From contig NZ_JPKR02000005.1 of the NCBI RefSeq assembly GCF_000757425.2, positions 434,001 through 498,000 of the forward strand: 64,000 bases of DNA, written 5' to 3'. Origin of the DNA: Tatumella morbirosei. GTDB lineage: Bacteria; Pseudomonadota; Gammaproteobacteria; Enterobacterales; Enterobacteriaceae. Position 1 is the stretch's first letter. The number at the start of each line of letters is the position of its first letter. A program made the position numbers and the translations under genes. Under the pieces are notes generated by a model that did not search any database, was not told where the DNA came from, and saw only the letters and a list, made by a program, of their open reading frames with translations. Positions 56,692 to 64,000 of this stretch are shown piece after piece.

Positions 56692-59274
56692 TCACTCAAA
56701 AGTACCGGTCAGAGACAACACGTAGTTTCTTGGAGCCCCGTAAAAATAACCAAATGTGCCATAGTTATTTCCAGTGGTTGAATAATAAGTTTTATCAAAA
56801 ATATTATTCACTAAAAAATCAATATTCCAGTTATTCGTTATCTTATAATCTATATGGGCTGAATAAATTGCATAAAATGGCTGTTTAACAGTAAATGCAG
56901 GTGCATAATAAAGGTTAACACGGCTCTGAGTCTTACTTTGGGCAATCACTCCTCCACCAATGGTTATTTTTTTCATCTGTTCATTACCATTGACGAAATT
57001 ATAGTCTGTCCACACTCTTATCATATGCTTAGGAGTATAGGTATTTACCGTAGACGCATTACCATCAGGGGAGGATGGAGGATTGAAACTGGTTAAATAG
57101 TTATAGGATGCCATCAATTGCCAACCGGCAGCTAAACTTCCACTGATTTCACTGTCTATTCCCTTAACTATTTTTTCATTAGGATCCACATCCCAGTAGT
57201 ACCCATACATTCCATTTTGATTGTAATCAGGGTCATTTATGACGATTCCTGTGTCTGACAACCGTGTTTTATAAAAAGAGACAGAGGCATTAAGGGTACC
57301 ATCTGCCCTGCCATATTTCAGACCCGCCTCCATGTTAACCCCTTGTTGCGGGGGTAAAGGGGCGCCCTGCTTATCCAGTGACGAAAGCTGCGGACTGAAA
57401 ACATAGGAGTAATCTCCGAATAATGACCAATCATCACTCAAATCATAACTTATTGTATAGGCCGGACGTTCCCATTTTCTCAGATTGTAACTCGCTTCCT
57501 CGAGAGCTGTTTGCTGTGAATTGATTGTTCTTGTATAGATTTTATATCCATCGAGCCGAATACCTATCCCAAGGTGAAGGCGCTTTATCGGAGTAATAAC
57601 GGCACTGCCAAATACATTCCAGACAGTTGTATCTATTGCTGACAGAGGCCCATAATTTTGTGGATCCACAGGTCCCAGAGGGATGACATGCCAGTTGAAA
57701 GGGCTAAGTCCCGGCGAGGTATTTCCAAAAATTCCATAATCAGGAAAGTAACCTGGTGAAGGAATTGTGTAGTCATTGAAAGACTTAGTATAATTTCCAC
57801 CAAACGTAAATTTTTGTGTTAACCCGCCAACATCATAATTTCCTGATAATTTACTATCCCAGCTATTATCCCTGTTTTTACCTCGGGATACATATCCACT
57901 AATAGTACTAAAATTTTCGGTATTCGGGTTTAATCCTCCGGAAGTAGTGATTATCTGATTACCAAACTGTCGGTAACTACCATCATAATTATTTTTCAGT
58001 GTCCAGTGTTCAGAAAAGCTCTGTTGCCAGCCGAGGAAATACTCTTTATTTTCTATATTATTGTACGCCCAAGGTTGGGTAAATGAAGTATTTCGTGGAA
58101 ATTTTGGATCAGTTCCATCATTATACCTCGACAGCCCGCTAATCCAGGGAGTCGCATGTAGACGGCGGTAGTTTACTCCAGCAGTCAGCAGAGTTGAGGG
58201 TATGGGATTATACTCCAGGATATTGTAGATTGTGCGATCATCACGGCTGGCATAATGGTAGAAATAATCCTGCTTTTGCCAGGAGAGTACGCTTCTGCCT
58301 CGTAAAGTGCCTGTAGCATTAAGCGGCCCGGAAACGTCCAGCATATTTTGATATTTATTCCATGAACCTGCAGCACCGGTATAAATCAATTGAAAGTGAT
58401 CAGTAGGACGCTTACGCACCAGATTCACTGAACCAGATACTCCTCCTGAAGGGGAAAACCCTCCCAGCAAACTATCTCCGCGCAAAATTTCAATATGGTC
58501 ATAAATTCCACTGGAAAGATCATTACTGAAACCGTAGGTACTACCATTATTGGAAATATCTATCGTAGTTCCGCCATCTACAGTAGCCTGAGTGAGTGCA
58601 AATCCACGAGAATAAAAAGAATTTCCCAGGTTACCGCTAGTCTGAGCCACAGTAATACCGGGCGCTCTGCTTAAAACATCACTCAGCGTAGTACTATTTT
58701 GTTCTGTCATCTGTTTATGACTAATCACTGAGACAGATTTTGCCATATCTTTCACATTAACCGCCGTTCCATCCCCGGCACTGGCCATGCTGCCATTAAG
58801 ACTTCCGGAGCCTTCGGTCGCTGTAATATCACTGCTGCCATTAACCCCCGTGGCAGTCGCAGAGCCCGGTTGCAAATTTTGTCCTTCAACATTCACTACA
58901 CCGAGTGTTTCTCCTGCGCCATTTTGATTGCTGGTAATATCTACAGGAATAATTTTCAGTTCATGCGTCGAGACCGTTTGCCAGGTTAGCGTGGTCCCGG
59001 CCAGTAGCCGGGTGAGCACCATATTGGCATTACCTGTTCCTTTGAAACCACCACTCACTAATCCATTAACCAAACTGTCGTTGGCCTGTACTAAAATATT
59101 TGATTGTCGCGAAAATTGGTGTAGTGCTTCCTGTAAGGAAATACCCTGAGGAATACTAAACGCTATCTCTGCACCCGAAACTTCAGATTCAGAAGCCAGA
59201 GTCGCAACTGATAAATGACTATAAATTATAATAACAAAAACATTCAAAAATAACTTTTGTCTTATTTTATACAT
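56692..59274 (-). CDS. TonB-dependent receptor with N-terminal STN signalling domain
   Basis: An outer-membrane receptor of 860 residues from ATG 59274 (GGGGAAAG 8 nt upstream). After a signal peptide (cleavage near LASESE) comes an STN (secretin/TonB short) domain at about 35-110 with ISLQEALHQFSRQSNILVQ, then a TonB-box-like GETLGVVNV, an unusual Gly/Ser/Thr/Ala-rich linker of about 50 residues, the plug (VKDMAKSVSVISHKQM; LRGDSLLGGFSPSGGVSGSVN) and a barrel ending in GTFE rather than the usual terminal F/W. STN receptors normally signal to a FecR/FecI pair, which is absent here. The neighbouring tonB-exbBD and ABC genes suggest import of one dedicated compound. Confidence 0.87.
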   Translation of the reverse strand: MYKIRQKLFLNVFVIIIYSHLSVATLASESEVSGAEIAFSIPQGISLQEALHQFSRQSNILVQANDSLVNGLVSGGFKGTGNANMVLTRLLAGTTLTWQTVSTHELKIIPVDITSNQNGAGETLGVVNVEGQNLQPGSATATGVNGSSDITATEGSGSLNGSMASAGDGTAVNVKDMAKSVSVISHKQMTEQNSTTLSDVLSRAPGITVAQTSGNLGNSFYSRGFALTQATVDGGTTIDISNNGSTYGFSNDLSSGIYDHIEILRGDSLLGGFSPSGGVSGSVNLVRKRPTDHFQLIYTGAAGSWNKYQNMLDVSGPLNATGTLRGRSVLSWQKQDYFYHYASRDDRTIYNILEYNPIPSTLLTAGVNYRRLHATPWISGLSRYNDGTDPKFPRNTSFTQPWAYNNIENKEYFLGWQQSFSEHWTLKNNYDGSYRQFGNQIITTSGGLNPNTENFSTISGYVSRGKNRDNSWDSKLSGNYDVGGLTQKFTFGGNYTKSFNDYTIPSPGYFPDYGIFGNTSPGLSPFNWHVIPLGPVDPQNYGPLSAIDTTVWNVFGSAVITPIKRLHLGIGIRLDGYKIYTRTINSQQTALEEASYNLRKWERPAYTISYDLSDDWSLFGDYSYVFSPQLSSLDKQGAPLPPQQGVNMEAGLKYGRADGTLNASVSFYKTRLSDTGIVINDPDYNQNGMYGYYWDVDPNEKIVKGIDSEISGSLAAGWQLMASYNYLTSFNPPSSPDGNASTVNTYTPKHMIRVWTDYNFVNGNEQMKKITIGGGVIAQSKTQSRVNLYYAPAFTVKQPFYAIYSAHIDYKITNNWNIDFLVNNIFDKTYYSTTGNNYGTFGYFYGAPRNYVLSLTGTFE

Positions 59275-59413
59275 GGCGAAATCTTTCCCCATTGGATTTT
59301 ATACAGTGGCTATCATTGATATTGCTAATTTTATTAATATTAAATTTCTATTTTTTAATTAAAAAGCCTGGTGTTGTTATTTCATAGAATATTACCTGAA
59401 AATAATAATGGTT

Positions 59414-60244
59414 TTATCTTAATATAAAATTAATTGGTACAGTTAATCTCATTGATGTTCTCCCTGCCATAACTTCTTCAGGAGGTGGTGGCAATTTCCC
59501 AACGCGTTCTAATAACATCCGTGATTCCCGGTCCAGAGTGGCATAACCACGACTACGAACTAATTCAATATTACTTATATTCCCCGCTGTATTAATATCA
59601 AAGCTTATAATAACGACATCCTGTTGTTTCATTCTTATTGCGTAGGACGGGTATTGCATGTTTTTTTGCAAAATCATCAATATCTGTGACTGCCATTGTT
59701 GTTTGACATTAGTTTGAATATTACTTACCGCCCCCACTACTTTTTCATGAGGAGCAGCAGGCTGCTGTGTCAGGGCCTGAGGCTGTTCCTGCTTTTTGGT
59801 CATCGGTATCGGTTTATCTCGAGCCGGATGTTTTTGAACGTGAACAGCGTGTGATTTTCTGACAACGTTCTTTACCAGCTTAGGTTTTAACTCTTCCTTT
59901 TCTGTGGCGGAAGGCACGTTAATCATAGGTTGCTTTACATTTTCTTTCTCCGGATGAGTTTGTGGCGGGGGCGATATCGCCTCCGTTTCGGGTGGTAATT
60001 TTTTTTCAGTCGTAATACTTTCCTGACTGACCATATTAGCTTCTGCCAGGGAGACCTCAAAAGGCATCGCCTGCGGGCTGGCAACAGGCATATCATGATG
60101 TAATAGATTTCGTCCGTACAAAAACAAAATAAATATCAAGCCATAAGCAGTAACAGTGGCCAACCCAACCAATAACCAGTAACGAATCTCTTTGCCGGAA
60201 ATTATAGGTTGATTGAAATAAAATATATGGGAAAGATCATTCAT
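59414..60244 (-). CDS. TonB-like energy transducer
   Basis: A 276-residue protein from ATG 60244 (GGGG 9 nt upstream; the frame opens three codons earlier). It has one membrane anchor at about residues 22-45, a periplasmic region rich in Pro, Lys, Glu and Gln (about 60-170), and a C-terminal TonB domain (about 190-276) with QMQYP-like MQYPSYAIRMKQ and the strand SFDINTAGNISNIELVRS. It lies 17 bp after exbD and upstream of the receptor, so it should be the cluster's own TonB. Confidence 0.86.
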   Translation of the reverse strand: MNDLSHIFYFNQPIISGKEIRYWLLVGLATVTAYGLIFILFLYGRNLLHHDMPVASPQAMPFEVSLAEANMVSQESITTEKKLPPETEAISPPPQTHPEKENVKQPMINVPSATEKEELKPKLVKNVVRKSHAVHVQKHPARDKPIPMTKKQEQPQALTQQPAAPHEKVVGAVSNIQTNVKQQWQSQILMILQKNMQYPSYAIRMKQQDVVIISFDINTAGNISNIELVRSRGYATLDRESRMLLERVGKLPPPPEEVMAGRTSMRLTVPINFILR

Positions 60245-60261
60245 ATATAACATCCCCGGAC

Positions 60262-60687
60262 TTATTTTTGTTTTCCTGACAAATCTACCAACGCAATTTT
60301 TGTATAACCATTTTGATGCAAAGTTTCCATAATGGTGATCAGCTGTTGATATTCAATCCCTTTATCTGCCTGCAGATAGATGCGGTTATCCCCACCTGGT
60401 TTAATAACCCGTTTAATTGCAGAAATTAATTCCTCCTGTTTTACCGGCAGGTCGTTAACATACAGAGTCCCATCTTTTTTGACACTCACCATCGGAGGAT
60501 GTACAGGAGGTTGCTCCGCTTTTGCCATACCGGATGGCAGGTCAATTTTAATGTTACTCGTCGAAAGCGGTGCTGCAACCATGAAGATAATCAGCAATAC
60601 CAACATGACATCGATAAAAGGAGTCACATTAATTTCCGATATCTCATTAATTTCGTCAGCTCCGTGATTCAGAGTTGAGAAGCCCAT
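60262..60687 (-). CDS. exbD: ExbD proton-channel subunit
   Basis: A 141-residue protein, the E. coli ExbD length, from ATG 60687 (the frame opens ten codons earlier). The single helix carries the essential aspartate in VTPFIDVMLVLLIIFMV (Asp26 here), followed by a periplasmic domain with LPSG and YLQADKGIEYQQLITIMETL. It overlaps the end of exbB by 32 nt and precedes tonB. Confidence 0.9.
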   Translation of the reverse strand: MGFSTLNHGADEINEISEINVTPFIDVMLVLLIIFMVAAPLSTSNIKIDLPSGMAKAEQPPVHPPMVSVKKDGTLYVNDLPVKQEELISAIKRVIKPGGDNRIYLQADKGIEYQQLITIMETLHQNGYTKIALVDLSGKQK

Positions 60688-61216
60688 TATCAATTCCTCC
60701 GGACACGTTAGGGGCATGTGCCATTACATCCAGTTCCCGGCTTAGCAGAGACATCACGGTAATAGCAACATTATTCAATATTAGTTTATAGCCATTTATC
60801 ATACGCCCCAGAATGTTATATAGAATCACGGCAGGTACCGCGACTAATAATCCTAGTGCTGTTGCAAATAATGCTTCAGCGATCCCCGGAGCCACAACAC
60901 TCAGACTGGTGGTTTGTGACTGAGCAATAGAAACAAAACTGTGCATTATTCCCCATACCGTACCAAACAACCCGACAAAAGGAGCGACTGCACTTGTCGT
61001 CGCGAGTATGGCTGTTAGCCTGGATATTTTTCTGACCTGCAATACCTCCATATACATAATTTTCGACATTGCGCGTTCTTTTATCGATTGATGATTATCA
61101 CCTCCCGGGGTCACAGTTTTAGAAATTTCCAGTTCATCTTTTGCAAGTAGTACTGCCTGAGAACAATAGCCTTCCCCTGCAATTTTTGCGTCATTGAGTA
61201 ATACTGAATTTGCCAT
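60656..61216 (-). CDS. exbB: ExbB, C-terminal part (helices 2 and 3)
   Basis: A 186-residue frame with the second and third membrane helices of ExbB: SAVAPFVGLFGTVWGIMHSF and VAPGIAEALFATALGLLVAVPAV, both strongly conserved proton-channel segments. The first helix is missing from this frame and lies in the immediately upstream frame (61216-61386). The ATG here overlaps the stop codon of that frame (TAATG), so the part could be made as a separate polypeptide by re-initiation, or joined to the first part by a -1 shift at an A7 run. Confidence 0.8.
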   Translation of the reverse strand: MANSVLLNDAKIAGEGYCSQAVLLAKDELEISKTVTPGGDNHQSIKERAMSKIMYMEVLQVRKISRLTAILATTSAVAPFVGLFGTVWGIMHSFVSIAQSQTTSLSVVAPGIAEALFATALGLLVAVPAVILYNILGRMINGYKLILNNVAITVMSLLSRELDVMAHAPNVSGGIDNGLLNSESRS

Positions 61217-61386
61217 TAAAATATTATTTTTTTAATTCTTTTTGACTCCAAAAAAACCTCAACCGTTTTTCCTATCCAGATAAACCAGACCATAAAAGAA
61301 GCCAGAACCATAATAATTATTACTGATTTAACAACCACATCTGCATTCTGGTAAAGGTCTAAAGGTGACAAACTGATATCTGCCAT
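61216..61386 (-). CDS. exbB: ExbB, N-terminal part (helix 1), separated by a -1 frame difference
   Basis: A 56-residue frame beginning MADISLSPLDLYQNADVVVK, which aligns with the E. coli ExbB start (D-L-S-V-W-G-M-Y-Q-H-A-D-I-V-V-K), followed by helix 1 (about 20-40) and the basic ESKRIKKIIF, then TAA. CAGGAG lies 11 nt upstream of the ATG. A run of seven A at 61227-61233 (coding strand; T7 on the plus strand) lies just before the stop. Shifting by -1 there continues as KKNNILMANSV into the next frame and yields one ExbB of about 240 residues, the normal size. Confidence 0.75.
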   Translation of the reverse strand: MADISLSPLDLYQNADVVVKSVIIIMVLASFMVWFIWIGKTVEVFLESKRIKKIIF

Positions 61387-62272
61387 AGCAATAATATTCT
61401 CCTGATTAAGCCGATGAAATCATCATCCGGTTTAACGTCACGCTAAAAAACATCATCAAAAATCCTGCCGGCTTTGTAAGCCGACACTCTGATGCATACG
61501 TAATTAACAACATCACTTAGCCATCATAAAAACAGCTAAACATCGCTCAATAATTTATGGAGAAGGCTACTAATGAGCTTATACACTTACATATTTTAAA
61601 AGAAATATAATAATCCGGATTGCTTATATATCTATTGTATAAGAAGCAATGAGTTTAATAACTGCCGCGAATCCTGAAGTCCTGGTTAACTAATAAATTT
61701 AATTTATTATTTTTATTTTTTATTTTTTCGGTATGAAATTCAAGGATTACATATTTTACCCCGGCCCCGGGTACCGGCTGAAAGCCTGATGAAAACTTCA
61801 GAAATAATTATTATCGAAATGCTAACGGGATTGAGTAATGATATGTACAAAAGGGTTTACTTATTTAAAATGCATGGGTTACCCCGGGCATCCCGAGGGG
61901 GCAATTCACTTTCGGTGAAATGGGAAAATCCAAGAAGATATATATAGTGTACTTTATCAGTATGATAGAAAATGATTCCGACAGTGCCAGTGAAGACGGG
62001 AGAGAAGTAAATTCGGTCTGGCATCGTAAAAACTTATGACTGAGAACATTTCTGAGAGCTACAAATTAGGAAAATGTGCGCACCAGGTTCACCCGACTAC
62101 GACTGAAAGGGTCCATATTGAGGTACAGAAAAAATTTTTGGATTTGCTGTATTTCATGGGGTAACGGTCATATCGCATTCTTTAAAAAGAATGCCACCTA
62201 AAAATGAGCGACGGAACACATCCTGTCTGTCCCGGACGGCCTCATTCCCGAGTACTCTGTTCGGTACTTTTA
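61387..62272. other. A+T-rich region upstream of the TonB-system cluster
   Basis: Nearly 900 bp without a supported gene. It should contain the promoter of the exbB cluster. It holds an imperfect dyad TTGCTTATA...TATAAGAAGCAA at 61620-61649 and a Fur-like site AAATAAT-T-ATTATCG at 61802-61816 (11 of 14 positions of the 7-1-7 motif), both on the upstream side of exbB but more than 200 bp from it. Base composition changes back to the level of the core genes near 62270, marking the right edge of the A+T-rich island. Confidence 0.45.
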
Positions 62273-63088
62273 TCAAAATATTGAGTTACTGTACCCCAGC
62301 GAAGCAAGTATTTTGGCTGCCTGATTTAATTGTTGCTGGATTGAGCCCACAGCAGGATTGGCGACAATACCCACAGAGCCGGTGTAACCGCAGCTATCTA
62401 ATTTGTCAGCAAAACGGGACAATTCCGTCTGAGGACTATCTTTCTTTTCGCCAACAGTACTTCTGGCAACGCTTAACCGCAGGTCCAGGGGATCATAAAA
62501 CTGCACCGCGTAGATCTGTTCAGTGGAGATTTTATCCAGCCAGGAGGTGTCTCCTCCCTGGGACACAATATGCAGCCAGTCAACCATCAACCCAATATTG
62601 GGTTGACCCAGTTGCCGCAGGTGTTCCAGAGCCACAGGCAGAGTAGTGTCTGTACAACCACTGCTGAGTGGCTGGTAGATGATCTTCATATTGTAACGGG
62701 CAGCCTCGGAAGCCAGCCATCGCATATCATCATCCACCTGTGTTGCGACAAAATCAGGATGCTCCGGGGGTGTGACTAACAGAGTGTCACATCCGGCCTG
62801 CAAAGATAATGCAATGCTCTGACGGACTTCTTCACGCCTTTGCCAGCGCAAGGCATGAGGGGCACCAATAAAGTTTTCCAGCGTTCGCAAATGAGTCAGA
62901 TGTAATCCATAGCGTTGAAGCAGGATTGAGCATCTCTCACCAATAATAAGCCCTGACTCCGAGGGGTCTGCGGATAAATCAGAGGGTGACGCGTCAATCT
63001 GCGAAAAACCGGCGTCATGTATCTGCAGTAACAGTTCGTCATTTAATAACCCGGCAAAACCGGAAGTATTCAGCCAGCGAGTAATGGC
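62273..63088 (-). CDS. Sugar-phosphate isomerase/epimerase-like TIM-barrel protein
   Basis: A 271-residue protein of the xylose-isomerase-like TIM-barrel superfamily (IolE/hydroxypyruvate isomerase-like). ATG 63088 is chosen for its GGAGG 9 nt upstream. Visible blocks are AGCDTLLVTPP, IIYQPLSSG, VALEHLRQLGQPNIGLMVDWLH (Asp/His metal-ligand region) and YAVQFYDPLDL. The usual glutamate in the strand equivalent to IIYQPL is glutamine here, so metal binding may be altered. It stands alone between the TonB cluster and crcB; the substrate is unknown. Confidence 0.78.
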   Translation of the reverse strand, partial: AITRWLNTSGFAGLLNDELLLQIHDAGFSQIDASPSDLSADPSESGLIIGERCSILLQRYGLHLTHLRTLENFIGAPHALRWQRREEVRQSIALSLQAGCDTLLVTPPEHPDFVATQVDDDMRWLASEAARYNMKIIYQPLSSGCTDTTLPVALEHLRQLGQPNIGLMVDWLHIVSQGGDTSWLDKISTEQIYAVQFYDPLDLRLSVARSTVGEKKDSPQTELSRFADKLDSCGYTGSVGIVANPAVGSIQQQLNQAAKILASLGYSNSIF

Positions 63089-63239
63089 CATCAAACAGCA
63101 CCTCCGCAAAGCACGTATATACAGCCGCCTCCGGCGGGTAACCGGGGCGGAAGGTCAGGGATCAGTGTTTAATACTCTGTCAGTGACCACATTAACGGAT
63201 CTGCCATCAAAGCTTAATGAAATTTACTTATTAACCGGC

Positions 63240-63617
63240 TCAGCCAAGAACGTTGACCAACGCGAAGCCGGCAAAAGTCATCAGCAGTGTTCCGAATAAA
63301 TGCAGGCTGGCGCTGGTCATCGCCCACAGATATTTTCCGGATTGCAGCATTCCCATCAGTTCGGCCGAAAAGGTAGAAAAAGTGGTCAGACCGCCACACA
63401 ACCCGGTGGTAATCAGCAATTTCCACGCCGGATCCAGTTGTGGATGGCGGGCAAACCATGCCAGCGCTCCGCCGATAATAAATCCACCCACCAGGTTAAC
63501 CAGCAATGTGCCAAGTGGCAGATCGGCAAACAAGGGATTAAAGCGCATGGCGCACCACCAGCGCAGTAAACAGCCGGCACCACCACCCACTAAAACAGCT
63601 ATGAAAGAATTGAACAT
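63240..63617 (-). CDS. crcB: Fluoride channel CrcB/Fluc
   Basis: A 125-residue inner-membrane protein with four helices, a dual-topology dimeric fluoride channel that exports F-. The frame opens at 63635, but ATG 63617 gives MFNSFIAVLVGGGAGCLLRW, the usual start. The signature GLCGGLTTFSTFSAEL with the phenylalanine box is intact, as is the NLVGGFIIG segment. A fluoride riboswitch lies in its leader. Confidence 0.95.
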   Translation of the reverse strand: MFNSFIAVLVGGGAGCLLRWWCAMRFNPLFADLPLGTLLVNLVGGFIIGGALAWFARHPQLDPAWKLLITTGLCGGLTTFSTFSAELMGMLQSGKYLWAMTSASLHLFGTLLMTFAGFALVNVLG

Positions 63618-63681
63618 ATCGGATTCCTGAATCATTGCGCCGTAGGGGGAAAAGGGAAGTGGCAGACATAATCACCTGACA

Positions 63682-63780
63682 CACCAACCTCCCCCGCAGG
63701 CAGGTTAAGTATTATGTCAGGCGTCATCAGCCGCTCAGGTCTCAGAGCGGCGGTTGGTTGAGGTGGAACACCATCACCCC
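63682..63780 (-). promoter_or_regulatory. Fluoride riboswitch (crcB motif) in the crcB leader
   Basis: Read on the minus strand from 63780 the leader begins GGGGTGATGGTGTTCCACC, contains AACC, a variable stem CCGCTC/GAGCGG, and ends GGCTGATGACGCCT (to about 63716). This matches the crcB-motif consensus GGNGATGG...GTTCNCC...AACNGCC...GCTGATGRCNCCT known to bind fluoride. Downstream, GACATAAT/ATTATGTC and CCTGACA/TGTCAGG can pair in mutually exclusive ways and one arm overlaps the aptamer's last bases, a plausible expression platform. No T-tract follows, so control may be at translation. Confidence 0.85.
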
Positions 63781-63837
63781 GAAGTCATCATGTACGGCTT
63801 TCCGTGGAGGTCAGCGCTAATGAGTTCTGCAATACGG

Positions 63838-63866
63838 ATAATAACCTGTGAACGATAAACAGACAA
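63838..63866 (-). promoter_or_regulatory. Sigma70 promoter of crcB
   Basis: On the minus strand TTGTCT (63861-63866) and TATTAT (63838-63843) are separated by exactly 17 bp. Transcription would start near 63830, about 50 nt before the riboswitch. Confidence 0.65.
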
Positions 63867-63906
63867 TATTCCCTGACAAGGCGAGATAACCGAACAACAA
63901 CAGTCA

Positions 63907-64000
63907 TTAGCTCAACAGCCCCAGATGTTCGACAAGGATGGTACAACCGATACCCACCAGCACCACACCGCCAAGCACTTCGGCCCATTTTCCCAGCAAC
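63907..64000 (-). CDS. mntP: Manganese efflux pump MntP, C-terminal end (cut by window edge)
   Basis: The last 30 codons of a minus-strand gene whose start lies beyond the window. The visible residues, [16 protein letters not shown] then [14 protein letters not shown], match the final helix of MntP (YebN), in which G-K-x-A-E-x-L-G-G is conserved. MntP exports excess Mn2+. A chance frame at 63788-63988 in another reading frame overlaps it and is ignored. Confidence 0.75.
   Translation of the reverse strand, partial: LLGKWAEVLGGVVLVGIGCTILVEHLGLLS

Noticed and set aside
62191-62646. Plus-strand frame of 151 codons at the edge of the island
   Set aside because: Antisense to the isomerase-like gene for most of its length, with no family resemblance.
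1-64000. CRISPR arrays, insertion sequences, tRNA or rRNA genes
   Set aside because: No regularly spaced repeats, transposase motifs or cloverleaf/rRNA sequences were recognised by eye.

Overview
The window is a chromosomal segment of a gamma-proteobacterium of the order Enterobacterales. The block yhiN-pitA-uspB-uspA-rsmJ-prlC-rlmJ-gor has E. coli gene order and high protein identity, and a complete E. coli common pilus (ecp) operon, a full-length quinoprotein glucose dehydrogenase and the YczR/YczE pair suggest a plant- or insect-associated Erwiniaceae member (a Tatumella- or Pantoea-like genome). The family placement is inference from gene content; no rRNA or other typing gene is present. 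I saw no tRNA, rRNA, IS element, prophage or CRISPR array.

Layout. 0-8 kb: a LysR regulator and ecpABCDE, an alpha-fimbria of the CFA/CS1 class, without its usual regulator ecpR. 8-15.5 kb: mixed accessory genes (YczR regulator and divergent YczE membrane protein, a small membrane protein, a decayed RidA gene, a Rob-like AraC regulator, a small periplasmic protein, an aldehyde dehydrogenase with a divergent LysR regulator). 15.5-26.7 kb: conserved core block. Here prlC carries a single-base frameshift, rbn sits between rlmJ and gor, and a CueR-like MerR gene follows gor. 26.9-31.2 kb: an omega-aminotransferase, a LysR regulator and a CitMHS carboxylate transporter, then a tiny ribbon-helix-helix gene. 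31.9-37.6 kb: a hydroxamate-type siderophore receptor with a PchR-like AraC regulator under a strong Fur box, and an MFS exporter with a LysR partner. 38-43 kb: gcd, yqhA and an MsbA-type ABC exporter. 43-51.3 kb: a MarR-flanked peptide/opine-type ABC importer (Tat-exported binding protein, two permeases, divergent double ATPase) with an SDR and a FAD amine/amino-acid oxidoreductase in the same operon.

51.6-62.2 kb is visibly A+T-richer and forms one minus-strand cluster: exbB (split), exbD, tonB, a TonB receptor with an STN domain but no FecI/FecR, two tandem SbmA/YddA-like ABC half-transporters, and a cytoplasmic thioredoxin fused to about 300 residues of unknown type. It reads as a self-contained import route: outer-membrane receptor powered by its own Ton motor, a heterodimeric inner-membrane ABC importer, and a cytosolic redox protein to act on the cargo. 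This is my best candidate for an undescribed system. The window ends with a sugar-isomerase-like gene, crcB preceded by a fluoride riboswitch and a good sigma70 promoter, and the C-terminus of mntP.

Starts were moved from the longest open frame when family length or a ribosome-binding site argued for it; each case is stated in the entry.
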